64,000 bases of DNA from Myroides sp. 1354 (lineage in GTDB: Bacteria > Bacteroidota > Bacteroidia > Flavobacteriales > Flavobacteriaceae). Below are positions 35,126 through 43,743 of this stretch, in pieces; the stretch's first letter is position 1, and each line of letters opens with the position of its first letter. The notes beneath the pieces are model-generated. The model saw only the letters and a list, made by a program, of their open reading frames with translations. It was not told the origin of the DNA and searched no databases. The stretch is from contig NZ_JACAGN010000010.1 of assembly GCF_030324495.1 (NCBI RefSeq), positions 32,971 through 96,970 on the forward strand, given 5' to 3'. Made by a program: the position numbers and the translations under genes.

Positions 35126-35677
35126 TTAATTAGATTTTTTGATTGATTCCAGTGAAATAATGAAAATTAAAGGTTGGTTCTTTGCAATGGCTTTTTGATC
35201 TCCTAGATAGCTGTAAGCTTGACTAGAAGGGGTTAAAACCTTGATGCTTTCCGCCGGTTTTAAAATTTTAAGGCTATGGCGTAGAACCGGTAAAATATCC
35301 TCTTCATCTACTTTGTATGTTAGCGTACCAATTTCTTTTTGCGTATAGATAATACTGTCATTAACTTGGCGTATTTCATACGTATATTGAACGATATCGC
35401 TTTTTTGTGGATGAATAGAATCTTTCACTTCTCTTTTTAAATAGGTAAACCAAAAACCTGTATTCGAGTGAATATAAGTGTTGGCTGCATCTTTTGTTCG
35501 GTATTTGGTGAAAATATCGTCTTCGCTTTCTCTTAATTCAATGTTGCGGTCAATGGAAAGTTTCGTTTCCACGGAACGAGAATTAGAAATCGGTTTTCGA
35601 GCTTCATCTTTCTCTTGACAACTAGTCAAAAGAAATGCGCAAGCAAGAAGTGTAAAACAAAGGTTGTATTTAAACAT
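35126..35677 (-). CDS. gldI: Gliding motility peptidylprolyl isomerase GldI
   Basis: A 183-residue FKBP-type lipoprotein (ACAFLLTSCQE, lipid Cys20) matching GldI, needed for gliding in Flavobacterium johnsoniae and restricted to Bacteroidota. FKBP strands are seen in YTYEIRQVNDSIIYTQKEIG, LPVLRHSLKILKPAESIKVLTPSSQAYSY-type region (about 131-158) and PLIFIISLESI. Aromatic active-site residues are poorly conserved, as in known GldI. It overlaps the DHH gene by 8 bases and precedes the cyclophilin-FKBP gene. The association with T9SS/gliding is by family knowledge. Confidence 0.85.
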   Translation of the reverse strand: MFKYNLCFTLLACAFLLTSCQEKDEARKPISNSRSVETKLSIDRNIELRESEDDIFTKYRTKDAANTYIHSNTGFWFTYLKREVKDSIHPQKSDIVQYTYEIRQVNDSIIYTQKEIGTLTYKVDEEDILPVLRHSLKILKPAESIKVLTPSSQAYSYLGDQKAIAKNQPLIFIISLESIKKSN

Positions 35678-36692
35678 AAAAATCTTGTTTGTGTTTGTTT
35701 ACAATGTCGGTATAACGTTGAATTGTCTCTGTTAAAGAAAGTGTTGATTTACCCCCTGCAGCGTTGATATGTCCTCCACCTTCAAAGTACGTACGAGCAA
35801 ACAAATTGACATCCAAATGACCAGAAGAACGGAACGAAATTTTGATAATTCCCTCTTCTTTTCTTTCAATGAAGAAGGCTGTTAAATCAATTCCACTAAT
35901 GGAAAGACCATAATTAACTAAACCTTCCGTGTCTCCTTTTTGGTGTGAAAATTCGTGTAGATCTTCATCACTCAAATAGAGATAAGACGCTTGAGTATTG
36001 GGAATCAAATGTAGATTTTGCAAGGCTCTTCCCATTAATTGTAAACGGTTGAAGGAACTATTGTCAAAAAGAGCGTGGTGAATTTGGGGGTTGTCTATTC
36101 CTTTGTCAATTAAAGCCGCGACTACTTGGTGCGTTTTTGCTGTTGTTTTAGGAAATCTAAATGAACCTGAATCGGTGACAATTCCCGTATAAATACAAGT
36201 TGCAGCTTCTTGGTTTACTAAATCCGTTAATTCCATTTGTTCTAAAAGAGAATACAGTAATTCACAAGTAGAACCAAAAGAAGTGTCAGAAAAGGTGAGT
36301 TTAGCGTAGTCTCCAGGCATTTGGTGATGGTCAATCATGACGTAATCATTGGGTAGACTTGCTAAAAAAGCCCCCATTTCATCTCCTGTGCGCGATAGAA
36401 TATTGAAATCTAGCGTAAAAATACAATCGCTATTTTTTAGAATATGTTGACCAGCAGACTTATTAAAATCGTAGATTTTGATGTTCGCTGTTCCAGGCAT
36501 CCAAGCTAAAAAGTTAGGGTACTCATTGGGAGAGATAATTTCTACTTTGTGTCCCAACTGTTTTAATACGTGATATAATCCTAAACAAGAACCAATGGCA
36601 TCTCCATCGGGATTGCGATGAGGAATGATAGCAAAGGTCTTTGCTGGTGAACTAATCAGTTGTTTTAACGTATCTATTGATGTTTGCTTCAT
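35670..36692 (-). CDS. DHH-family phosphoesterase (NrnA-like)
   Basis: A 340-residue cytosolic Mn-dependent phosphoesterase: FAIIPHRNPDGDAIGSCLGL (about 19-38; motif I/II), FTLDFN (about 92-97), the DHH motif MIDHHQMPGDY (about 118-128), GIVTDSGSFRFP (about 169-180) and the DHHA1 C-terminal GGGHINAAGG (about 308-317). Relatives degrade nanoRNA oligonucleotides and 3'-phosphoadenosine phosphate, and some cleave cyclic-di-AMP products. Which of these applies cannot be decided. It leads the gldI/isomerase operon and lies 78 bp behind the Crp/Fnr gene on the same strand. Confidence 0.9.
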   Translation of the reverse strand: MKQTSIDTLKQLISSPAKTFAIIPHRNPDGDAIGSCLGLYHVLKQLGHKVEIISPNEYPNFLAWMPGTANIKIYDFNKSAGQHILKNSDCIFTLDFNILSRTGDEMGAFLASLPNDYVMIDHHQMPGDYAKLTFSDTSFGSTCELLYSLLEQMELTDLVNQEAATCIYTGIVTDSGSFRFPKTTAKTHQVVAALIDKGIDNPQIHHALFDNSSFNRLQLMGRALQNLHLIPNTQASYLYLSDEDLHEFSHQKGDTEGLVNYGLSISGIDLTAFFIERKEEGIIKISFRSSGHLDVNLFARTYFEGGGHINAAGGKSTLSLTETIQRYTDIVNKHKQDFYV

Positions 36693-36770
36693 AATGCGAA
36701 AATAAGTTATTTTGCATCATTTGCATAAAAATATAACTGAATTTAATAAAATTAAAATAATAGTTCGCAT

Positions 36771-37454
36771 TTATTCAGCCAATGCACGTAGTTCTCTCTT
36801 ATTCAAAAGAATGATGTCTTTTCCTTGGAGTTGAATAATGCCCTCTTTTTTCATTTCAGATAACAAGCGAATACAACTTTCCGTTGCTGTTCCCACCATA
36901 TTCGCTAAGTCTTCGCGAGATAATTTGATGTTTAATGCTTGCGTTTCTGAACAAGAACCACCTAAGTCTTCTAGCTTTAATAGCATAATCGCCAAGCGTT
37001 CTTTTACTGTTTTGTGTGTTTGATTTGCTAAATCTTGATCGGCATCTTTTAAGTGCGTGCAAATATCACGAGTAATCAACAAAGAAAATTTGTTGTTATC
37101 CGTAAAGTAATCTAACATTTCTTTTTTGGGAATAAAACACACTTGCATATCTTCTAAGGCAGTAGCGGAAAGATTGGAAGTTTCTTCGTTGATAATCGAA
37201 CGTTGCCCAAGCAAATCTCCTCTTTTTGCTAATTTGACAATAGAGTCTTTTCCGTTTGAATTTAACTTTGTTAATTTACAGAATCCCTCTTTGATACAAT
37301 AAACCCCATTTAAACTTTCCCCTTCGGAAAATAGGTTCTCTCCTTTTTTAAGGATAAAGTGGGTTTTTGTTTCTGAAATGGCTAGTAACTCCTCTCTAGT
37401 TAAAGCCTTTAGAGAACTAAATTCTCTAATCATACATTGCTCACATCTTCCCAT
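36771..37454 (-). CDS. Crp/Fnr-family transcription regulator
   Basis: A 227-residue protein with a cyclic-nucleotide-fold sensor (about 20-115; FILKKGENLFSEGESLNGVYCI and GDLLGQRSII) and a C-terminal winged helix (about 150-220; LSREDLANMVGTATESCIRLL). The recognition helix keeps the Glu and Arg (TESCIR) that read TGA half-sites in CRP/FNR. Cys4, Cys7, Cys53 and Cys59 are present, but not the N-terminal Cys spacing of E. coli FNR, so the oxygen- or redox-sensing mode is unclear. It is divergent from ccoI and an FNR-like box lies between them. It is the best candidate activator of the respiratory genes here. Confidence 0.88.
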   Translation of the reverse strand: MGRCEQCMIREFSSLKALTREELLAISETKTHFILKKGENLFSEGESLNGVYCIKEGFCKLTKLNSNGKDSIVKLAKRGDLLGQRSIINEETSNLSATALEDMQVCFIPKKEMLDYFTDNNKFSLLITRDICTHLKDADQDLANQTHKTVKERLAIMLLKLEDLGGSCSETQALNIKLSREDLANMVGTATESCIRLLSEMKKEGIIQLQGKDIILLNKRELRALAE

Positions 37455-37497
37455 ACCTATACTAAACTATTTTATGCAGTTGGTAAAAATACCTTTG

Positions 37498-37505
37498 CAA
37501 AGATA
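37498..37505 (-). promoter_or_regulatory. -7 box (TATCTTTG) of the Crp/Fnr gene
   Basis: Exact minus-strand TANNTTTG match, 44 bases before the ATG at 37454. The FNR-like box at 37517-37528 falls in the -23 to -37 region of this promoter. Confidence 0.6.
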
Positions 37506-37516
37506 GTGCTATTTAC

Positions 37517-37528
37517 TGATAAATGTCA
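37517..37528. promoter_or_regulatory. FNR-type box TGAT-AAAT-GTCA upstream of ccoI
   Basis: The site reads CTGAT-AAAT-GTCAT. Its centre (37522.5) is 36.5 bp from the end of the -7-like box GACCTTTG (37552-37559), the same distance as at three other promoters in the window. Confidence 0.65.
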
Positions 37529-37551
37529 TAATTTTTAGGAGAATTAACTAA

Positions 37552-37559
37552 GACCTTTG
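37552..37559 (+). promoter_or_regulatory. -7 box (GACCTTTG) of ccoI
   Basis: Seven of eight TANNTTTG positions allowing N; only the first T is replaced by G. It lies 24 bases before the ATG, in phase with the FNR-type box. Confidence 0.5.
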
Positions 37560-37582
37560 TACAAGGTAAATGAGCAAATTTT

Positions 37583-39964
37583 ATGGATAAAAAAGCGTGT
37601 TTTCATTGTGGTAACAGTGTTACTGCCTTTAATCGTATAGATTACGATGAGAAAATGTTTTGTTGTAACGGTTGTAAAACCGTCTACGAAATTTTTAATG
37701 AAAACGATTTAACCTGCTATTACGATTTAGAAGCAACACCTGGTGCTACACCTGAAGAGATAAACGGTAAATACGATTTTCTCGGTAATCCGGATATTGT
37801 AGAGAAGTTATTGGAATTTAACGAAGGTACAACGGCGATTGTCTCTTTGTATATTCCCCATATTCACTGTAGTTCTTGTATCTGGATTTTGGAAAATCTA
37901 CATAAACTCAATGCTGGAGTCTATCGCGTATTGGTTAACTTTCCTGAAAAGAAAGCAACAATTACCTTTAATACGGCTGAAATTGATTTAAAAGAAATTG
38001 TACTCTTGCTCTGTCGTATTGGATATGAACCTTATATCAGTTTAAAAAATTACGAGGAAAAGCCCAATAGCATTGATCGCAGTTTGATTTATAAAATAGG
38101 AGTAGCGTTTTTCTGTTACGGAAATGTAATGATGCTGTCTTTTCCTGAGTATTTCAATATAGATGATGTTTGGATGGAACAGTACAAGAATTTCTTCCGT
38201 TGGCTGATCCTATTTTTGTCTTTACCTGTTTTCTTTTATTCTGCATCTCCTTACCACAAAGCAGCGTGGACAGGTATAAAGACAAAAAATTATACAATTG
38301 ATATTCCAATGTCATTGGGGATTATTGTAATGTTTATTCGCAGTACTGTGGATATTGTCTTTGACCTTGGTCCTGGATTTTTTGACAGTATGACAATGCT
38401 GGTTTTCTTTATGTTATTAGGGAAATTATTTCAACAGCGCACCTATAATTTCTTGTCTTTTGAACGCGATTATAAATCGTATTTCCCCATTGCTATTACG
38501 AAGTTGACGAAAGAAGGAGCAGAAGAACCTATCCAAGTGTATGATGTAGAACCTGGAGATCGCTTGTTAATTCGCAATCAAGAATTACTGCCTGTGGATG
38601 CCATCCTATTGTCAGAACGCGCCTTTATTGATTACAGTTTTGTAACAGGAGAGGCTATTCCTGTGGAGAAAAAATCTGGAGATAAATTATTTGCTGGCGG
38701 AAAACAAATGGGAGAGGCAGTAGAAGTAGAGGCTATTAATAAAGTATCTCAAAGTTATTTAACTCAATTGTGGAGCAATGAAGTATTTCAAAAACGCGTA
38801 GACTTAAAATACAAGACTATTACGGATACGGTGAGTCATTATTTTACCCCTGCTTTATTGACTATTTCGATCTTAGCTTTCTTGGGATGGGCCTTTGTAG
38901 ATTTAAATAGCGCATTCAATGTGGTGACAGCTATTTTGATTGTCGCTTGTCCTTGTGCTTTAGCCTTAACTGCTCCTTTTACTTTGGGAAATGCAATCCG
39001 AATCTTAGGCCGCAAAAAATTCTTTTTGAAGAATGTGACTGTTGTAGAACAAATGGCGAAAGTAGATACGCTAGTTTTTGATAAAACGGGAACCATTACA
39101 ACGAATGCACAATCGACAATTCAATACGAAGGAAAAGAATTGGACAAAGCACAGCAAGCGGATGTTAAAAATATGGTTCGCGCATCCAATCACCCTTTAA
39201 GCCGAAAACTCTATGCGTTCTTACAAGCGAAAGTGGTGAGTAAACCAACGGAGTTTGAAGAAATTGCTGGAAAGGGAATTGTGGGAAAAATCAATGAAAA
39301 AGAATATAAAATTGGTTCTGCAAGCCTAGTGGGAGCTGCTGTAGAAGAGCGTTTGAATGAAACAGCTGTTCACGTAGCCATTGAGGGACAGTATTGGGGG
39401 AAATTTACTTTTGAAAATCACTATCGACCAGGTTTAGAAGAACTGTTTCATAAATTGAGTAAACACCACTATCAGTTGAGTATTCTTTCCGGAGATAATG
39501 AAGGGGAAAAAGCCTATTTACAATCCATATTGCCAAAAGATACTGCTTTAGCTTTTAATCAGAAGCCAGAGGAAAAATTGGAGTATGTCAGAGCATTACA
39601 AGAAAAAGGAGGCAATGTTATGATGATAGGAGATGGACTAAATGATGCAGGAGCTTTGGCGCAGAGTAATGTTGGGGTATCAGTTTCAGAAAACGTGAAT
39701 GTGTTTACCCCAGCGAGTGATGCTATTCTTGATGCTAGCGTCTTTGATCAGCTTTTAGGGTATTTGCAATTCTCTAAACAATCTGTTAAAGTTATCAAGA
39801 TCAGTTATGTGCTTGCGTTGACGTATAATGTTATTGGTATTACGGTTTCTATTCTGAATATGATGTCGCCATTATTAGCCGCGATATTGATGCCAATTAG
39901 CACGTTTACAATCATTAGCTTCGTTACTATATTGACAAATTATTATGGAAAAAGAATAAAATAA
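37583..39964 (+). CDS. ccoI: Copper-transporting P-type ATPase for cbb3 oxidase, CcoI
   Basis: A 793-residue P1B-type ATPase that supplies copper for cbb3 oxidase assembly (CcoI/FixI group). N-terminal Cys-rich domain (ACFHCGNSV; FCCNGCKTVYE), a metal-binding HCSSC (95-99), then TM helices, TGEA (355-358), the transport motif CPC (456-458) and phosphorylation motif DKTGT (500-504), with GDGLND near 688. The double N-terminal metal site and position in front of ccoS and ccoNO identify it as CcoI rather than a general copper exporter. An FNR-type box precedes it and a weak terminator follows. Confidence 0.95.
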   Translation: MDKKACFHCGNSVTAFNRIDYDEKMFCCNGCKTVYEIFNENDLTCYYDLEATPGATPEEINGKYDFLGNPDIVEKLLEFNEGTTAIVSLYIPHIHCSSCIWILENLHKLNAGVYRVLVNFPEKKATITFNTAEIDLKEIVLLLCRIGYEPYISLKNYEEKPNSIDRSLIYKIGVAFFCYGNVMMLSFPEYFNIDDVWMEQYKNFFRWLILFLSLPVFFYSASPYHKAAWTGIKTKNYTIDIPMSLGIIVMFIRSTVDIVFDLGPGFFDSMTMLVFFMLLGKLFQQRTYNFLSFERDYKSYFPIAITKLTKEGAEEPIQVYDVEPGDRLLIRNQELLPVDAILLSERAFIDYSFVTGEAIPVEKKSGDKLFAGGKQMGEAVEVEAINKVSQSYLTQLWSNEVFQKRVDLKYKTITDTVSHYFTPALLTISILAFLGWAFVDLNSAFNVVTAILIVACPCALALTAPFTLGNAIRILGRKKFFLKNVTVVEQMAKVDTLVFDKTGTITTNAQSTIQYEGKELDKAQQADVKNMVRASNHPLSRKLYAFLQAKVVSKPTEFEEIAGKGIVGKINEKEYKIGSASLVGAAVEERLNETAVHVAIEGQYWGKFTFENHYRPGLEELFHKLSKHHYQLSILSGDNEGEKAYLQSILPKDTALAFNQKPEEKLEYVRALQEKGGNVMMIGDGLNDAGALAQSNVGVSVSENVNVFTPASDAILDASVFDQLLGYLQFSKQSVKVIKISYVLALTYNVIGITVSILNMMSPLLAAILMPISTFTIISFVTILTNYYGKRIK

Positions 39965-39986
39965 AAAAACTAATTATTAGGTTTTT
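39964..39986 (+). terminator. Weak terminator after ccoI
   Basis: AAAAAACTAA / TTAGGTTTTT short stem with a T-run. It fits with ccoS having its own promoter downstream. Confidence 0.45.
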
Positions 39987-39988
39987 GG

Positions 39989-40000
39989 TGATATTTATCA
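39989..40000. promoter_or_regulatory. FNR-type box TGAT-ATTT-ATCA upstream of ccoS-ccoNOQP
   Basis: Perfect TGAT-N4-ATCA palindrome, the core of the FNR consensus TTGAT-N4-ATCAA. Its centre is 36.5 bp from the end of the -7 box TAACTTTG (40024-40031), which puts it near -41 if transcription starts about 4 bases after the -7 box. Confidence 0.75.
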
Positions 40001-40023
40001 TAGTTTTAGGTAAAATATATTGT

Positions 40024-40031
40024 TAACTTTG
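40024..40031 (+). promoter_or_regulatory. -7 box (TAACTTTG) of the ccoS-ccoNOQP operon
   Basis: Exact TANNTTTG match with no TTG at -33, as expected for an activator-dependent promoter. Confidence 0.65.
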
Positions 40032-40049
40032 TTTTAATAATTATAAGGT

Positions 40050-40256
40050 ATGAGTGTTATATATTTCTTAATTAGCATCAGTGTTTTTGTGGCAGGGATC
40101 TTTCTCTACATTTTCATTCGATCGGTGAAAAGTGGTCAGTTTGACGACGCTTATACGCCTTCTGTACGCATGTTGTTTGATGATGAACTGAAAAAAACGC
40201 AACCCAAGGAAGGTGAGAAAGACAAAAAAAATAATCAAAAAGAAAATCAAATATAA
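40050..40256 (+). CDS. ccoS: cbb3 oxidase assembly protein CcoS
   Basis: A 68-residue single-span membrane protein: MSVIYFLISISVFVAGIFLY (TM about 2-22) then SVKSGQFDDAYTPSVRMLFDDE, where the Gly-Gln-Phe-Asp-Asp motif is the family signature. CcoS is needed for cofactor insertion (haem and CuB) into CcoN. The C-terminus is Lys-rich. It starts the operon with ccoNO 6 bases downstream. Confidence 0.92.
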   Translation: MSVIYFLISISVFVAGIFLYIFIRSVKSGQFDDAYTPSVRMLFDDELKKTQPKEGEKDKKNNQKENQI

Positions 40257-40262
40257 ACAACT

Positions 40263-42446
40263 ATGGAAGTGCAACAATTTTATTATGACAACAAAATTGT
40301 AAAGAAATTCCTTTACGCTTCGATTTTTTTCGGGGCTATTGGTATGCTTGTAGGATTACTATTAGCGGTGATGTTTATATTTCCTAACTTGACGGATGGA
40401 ATTCCTTGGTTAAGTTATGGAAGACTACGTCCGCTACATACGAATGCAGTTATTTTTGCTTTCGTTGGAAACGCAATCTTTGCAGGGGTTTACTATTCTT
40501 TACAGCGTTTATGTAAGTCAAGAATGTACAGTGATGTTTTGAGTAACATTCACTTTTTTGGGTGGCAGGCCATTATTGCTGCAGCAGCAATTACCTTGCC
40601 TTTAGGGTTTACAACTTCAAAAGAATATGCGGAGTTAGAGTGGCCTATTGATATTGCGATTGCAGTGATTTGGGTAACCTTTGGAATCAACATGATTATG
40701 ACGATCATCAATCGTAGAGAACGTCATATTTATGTGGCGATTTGGTTCTATCTAGCCACTTTTGTAACGGTAGCTGTATTACACATTTTTAACTCATTAG
40801 AGTTGCCAGTACACGGATTAAAATCATATTCTGTTTATGCTGGGGTTCAAGACGCACTCGTGCAGTGGTGGTACGGACACAATGCCGTTGCCTTCTTCTT
40901 GACTACGCCATTCTTAGGATTGATGTATTACTTCTTACCAAAAGCGGCAAATAGACCGGTGTATTCCTACCGTCTATCTATTATCCACTTCTGGTCTTTA
41001 ATTTTCTTGTATATCTGGGCTGGACCTCACCACTTATTATACTCAGCTCTACCAGAATGGGCACAAAACTTAGGAGTAGTATTCTCTGTAATGTTGATTG
41101 CACCATCTTGGGGAGGTATGATTAACGGGTTGCTAACACTACGCGGTGTTTGGGATAAAGTTCGCGTTGATCCTGTATTAAAATTCTTCGTAGTAGGTAT
41201 TACAGGATACGGGATGGCAACATTCGAAGGCCCAATGTTATCGTTGAAAAACGTAAACGCAATTGCGCACTATACGGATTGGATCGTAGCACACGTACAC
41301 GTGGGAGCTTTAGCATGGAACGGTTTCATGACTTTCGGTATGATCTATTGGTTAATCCCTAGAATGACAAAGACAGAATTGTATTCTAAAACCTTAGCGA
41401 ATTTCCACTTCTGGATTGGAACATTAGGTATTATTCTTTATACAATTCCTTTATATGTAGCTGGATTCTCTCAACACTTAATGTGGAAAGATTTCGATCC
41501 ATCAGGAACATTAAAATACGGTAACTTCCTTGAAACAGTAACGGCTATTATGCCAATGTATGTGATGCGTGCAATTGGAGGTTCGTTCTACTTAATCGGA
41601 TTATTCGTGTTAATCTACTTAGTATACAAAACAGTGAGAGCAGGTAAACCAGTAGAAGACGAATTAGCAGAAGCACCAGAATTAAAGAGAATTTCTGCTT
41701 CTCGTTTAAAAGGTGAAGCTTGGCATACTTGGTTAGAAAGAAGACCTATTCAATTTACAATCTTAACAACTGTTGCGATTTTAATTGGAGGTATTGTGCA
41801 AATTGTACCAACCATTTTCGTAAAATCTAATATTCCAACGATTACAAGTGTAAAACCGTATACTCCGTTGGAATTAGAAGGTAGAGATTTGTATATCCGT
41901 GAAGGTTGTGTGGGATGTCACTCGCAAATGATTCGTCCATTCCGTTCTGAAGTTGAGCGTTACGGAGAGTATTCAAAATCAGGAGAGTATGTGTATGATC
42001 ACCCGTTCTTATGGGGTTCTAAACGTACTGGACCAGATTTAATGCGATTGGGACAGAAATATTCCGATAACTGGCATTTCAACCATATGTATAATCCACA
42101 GTCAACATCTCCAGGGTCAATTATGCCAGGATATAAATGGTTGTTCGATAATAAACAAGCGGATTTCTCTCATATCGAGAAGAAAATGAATGTAATGAGA
42201 ACGTTAGGAGTGCCTTATACAGATGAGGATATTGCAAATGCAAGACAATCAATCAAAGAGCAAGGAGAGCAAATAGCGTTGAATTTACAAACAGATCCTG
42301 ATTATACAGAATCATATTTAGCAAGTGAAAAAGCAGCTAAAGAAAATGGACAGGAGTTCGTTCCGATGAGCGAACGTGAGATTGTAGCGATGATTGCTTA
42401 CTTACAACGTTTAGGTACAGACATCAAAAATAGAGTAGAGGAATAA
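40263..42446 (+). CDS. ccoNO: cbb3-type cytochrome c oxidase, fused subunits I and II (CcoNO)
   Basis: A 727-residue fusion of the catalytic haem-copper subunit CcoN (about 1-455, 12 or more TM helices) with the monohaem subunit CcoO (about 490-727). Haem and CuB ligands are His59 (LRPLHTNAV), His206 (WYGHNAVAF), His256/257 (GPHHLLYS) and the HVHVGALAWNG pair near 344-346. CcoO has a TM anchor (about 497-515) and the haem c motif CVGCH (549-553), with GSIMPGYKW supplying the Met. The fusion is normal for Bacteroidota. It reduces O2 at low concentrations and pumps protons. Confidence 0.98.
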   Translation: MEVQQFYYDNKIVKKFLYASIFFGAIGMLVGLLLAVMFIFPNLTDGIPWLSYGRLRPLHTNAVIFAFVGNAIFAGVYYSLQRLCKSRMYSDVLSNIHFFGWQAIIAAAAITLPLGFTTSKEYAELEWPIDIAIAVIWVTFGINMIMTIINRRERHIYVAIWFYLATFVTVAVLHIFNSLELPVHGLKSYSVYAGVQDALVQWWYGHNAVAFFLTTPFLGLMYYFLPKAANRPVYSYRLSIIHFWSLIFLYIWAGPHHLLYSALPEWAQNLGVVFSVMLIAPSWGGMINGLLTLRGVWDKVRVDPVLKFFVVGITGYGMATFEGPMLSLKNVNAIAHYTDWIVAHVHVGALAWNGFMTFGMIYWLIPRMTKTELYSKTLANFHFWIGTLGIILYTIPLYVAGFSQHLMWKDFDPSGTLKYGNFLETVTAIMPMYVMRAIGGSFYLIGLFVLIYLVYKTVRAGKPVEDELAEAPELKRISASRLKGEAWHTWLERRPIQFTILTTVAILIGGIVQIVPTIFVKSNIPTITSVKPYTPLELEGRDLYIREGCVGCHSQMIRPFRSEVERYGEYSKSGEYVYDHPFLWGSKRTGPDLMRLGQKYSDNWHFNHMYNPQSTSPGSIMPGYKWLFDNKQADFSHIEKKMNVMRTLGVPYTDEDIANARQSIKEQGEQIALNLQTDPDYTESYLASEKAAKENGQEFVPMSEREIVAMIAYLQRLGTDIKNRVEE

Positions 42447-42461
42447 TAAAAAAGGAGCATT

Positions 42462-42668
42462 ATGTTGAAATTTATAAAACATACCATGGAAACCATAGGA
42501 GGGATTGAAATCTATCCGATTATTTCCCTATTGATTTTCTTTACCTTTTTTGTAGGCTTATTTGTATGGGTGTTTACCTATAAAAAAGAGACGATTGAGG
42601 AATTGAGCAATATGCCGTTTCTAGATGATGAAAAGCACAATGTTGATCCTAATTCAGAAAAATTATGA
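42462..42668 (+). CDS. ccoQ: cbb3 oxidase subunit CcoQ
   Basis: A 68-residue one-TM protein (about 18-37, EIYPIISLLIFFTFFVGLFV) ending in a charged tail (SNMPFLDDEKHNVDP), matching CcoQ/FixQ, which stabilises the CcoP-core contact. It has an AGGAG-type ribosome site before its ATG and its stop overlaps the ccoP start (ATGA). Confidence 0.88.
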   Translation: MLKFIKHTMETIGGIEIYPIISLLIFFTFFVGLFVWVFTYKKETIEELSNMPFLDDEKHNVDPNSEKL

Positions 42669-43645
42669 AAAAGTATTTTCCAGTATATGTAAGAGTTCCA
42701 TTACTATTTGTACTATTTTATGTATTAGTAGAATGGGTGGCAGGCGGAACGGCACAAAGACCTGCTTTTGTAGATCATCCTGCAGTGCTTATTTTGTTGG
42801 GATTGTTTTTATTCGCTTTAATAGCTGTAGAAATAGTTGCTTCAGCAACCAATAAAGTACTGAATCGATTGATGTCACCAGAAGAAATTGCAGCGAAAGA
42901 AGCGTCAGATAACCTTTCATTTGCAGATCGTCCTTGGGTGAAAAAAATGATGCAAAAAATGACTCGCACCACTGCAATGAGTGATGAAAAAGAGTTGTTG
43001 ATGGATCACGATTACGACGGAATTAAAGAGTTAGATAACGAATTACCACCGTGGTGGGTAGGATTGTTTTACGTAACTGTTATATTCTCGGTGGTTTACT
43101 TATTGAGATTCCACGTATTTGGAGGCGACAACCAAATAGTAGAATACGAGAAAGCCATGGCCATTGCAAAAGAACAAATCGAAGAGTATAAAAAGACTGC
43201 TGCTGACTTAATCTCAGCAGAAGATGCACAATACTTAACAGATGAAGCTTCGTTAGCGGCAGGTAAAAAGATTTTCGAAATGAACTGTGTAGCTTGTCAC
43301 CAAGCAGATGGTGGTGGAGGAATCGGACCAAACTTAACGGATGATCATTGGATTTTAGGCGGTGGAGTGAAAAATGTTTTCCACACAATTTCTGAAGGAG
43401 GAAGACCAGGAAAAGGAATGGTGGATTGGAAAAAAACACTAAAACCATCTGAAATTGAGAAAGTAACGTCTTATGTAATTTCTTTAAATGGTACAACGCC
43501 TGCAAGCCCGAAAGAAGCAGAAGGAGATATCATTTGGTCTAAAGCTGAATTAGATGGAGAAGGTGCTGCTGAAGTAAAAGTGGAAGCAACTGAAACAACT
43601 GATGAAGCTGCAACTGCTGATACAGCAGAAACAAGTCAAGAGTAA
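42665..43645 (+). CDS. ccoP: cbb3 oxidase cytochrome c subunit CcoP (single haem)
   Basis: A 326-residue protein with two N-terminal TM helices (about 10-27, 40-60), the CcoP hallmark DHDYDGIKELDNELPPWWVGLFY (split, about 115-137; TM about 131-148), then one cytochrome c domain with CVACH (about 210-214) and GMVDWKKTLKP supplying the Met. Proteobacterial CcoP carries two haem motifs; only one is here. The last 40 residues are Glu/Ala/Thr-rich and probably disordered. It delivers electrons from soluble cytochrome c to CcoNO. Confidence 0.95.
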   Translation: MKKYFPVYVRVPLLFVLFYVLVEWVAGGTAQRPAFVDHPAVLILLGLFLFALIAVEIVASATNKVLNRLMSPEEIAAKEASDNLSFADRPWVKKMMQKMTRTTAMSDEKELLMDHDYDGIKELDNELPPWWVGLFYVTVIFSVVYLLRFHVFGGDNQIVEYEKAMAIAKEQIEEYKKTAADLISAEDAQYLTDEASLAAGKKIFEMNCVACHQADGGGGIGPNLTDDHWILGGGVKNVFHTISEGGRPGKGMVDWKKTLKPSEIEKVTSYVISLNGTTPASPKEAEGDIIWSKAELDGEGAAEVKVEATETTDEAATADTAETSQE

Positions 43646-43680
43646 CCTCTAGACAAAACAAAAAAAACTAATAAACATAA

Positions 43681-43724
43681 AAAAAGGAGTTGAGTGAGTA
43701 ATGTACATGCTCAGCTCCTTTTTA
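43681..43724 (+). terminator. Terminator between ccoP and ccoG
   Basis: AAAAAGGAGTTGAG / CTCAGCTCCTTTTT, 14 bp with one G-T pair and a T-run. Only 19 bases separate it from the ccoG ATG, so ccoGH is probably reached by read-through. Confidence 0.8.
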
Positions 43725-43743
43725 TAAAAAACACACAAAGGCT

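Noticed and set aside
43080..43505. A 141-codon minus-strand frame inside ccoP
   Set aside because: Leu/His/Phe-rich antisense of the cytochrome c domain; typical shadow.
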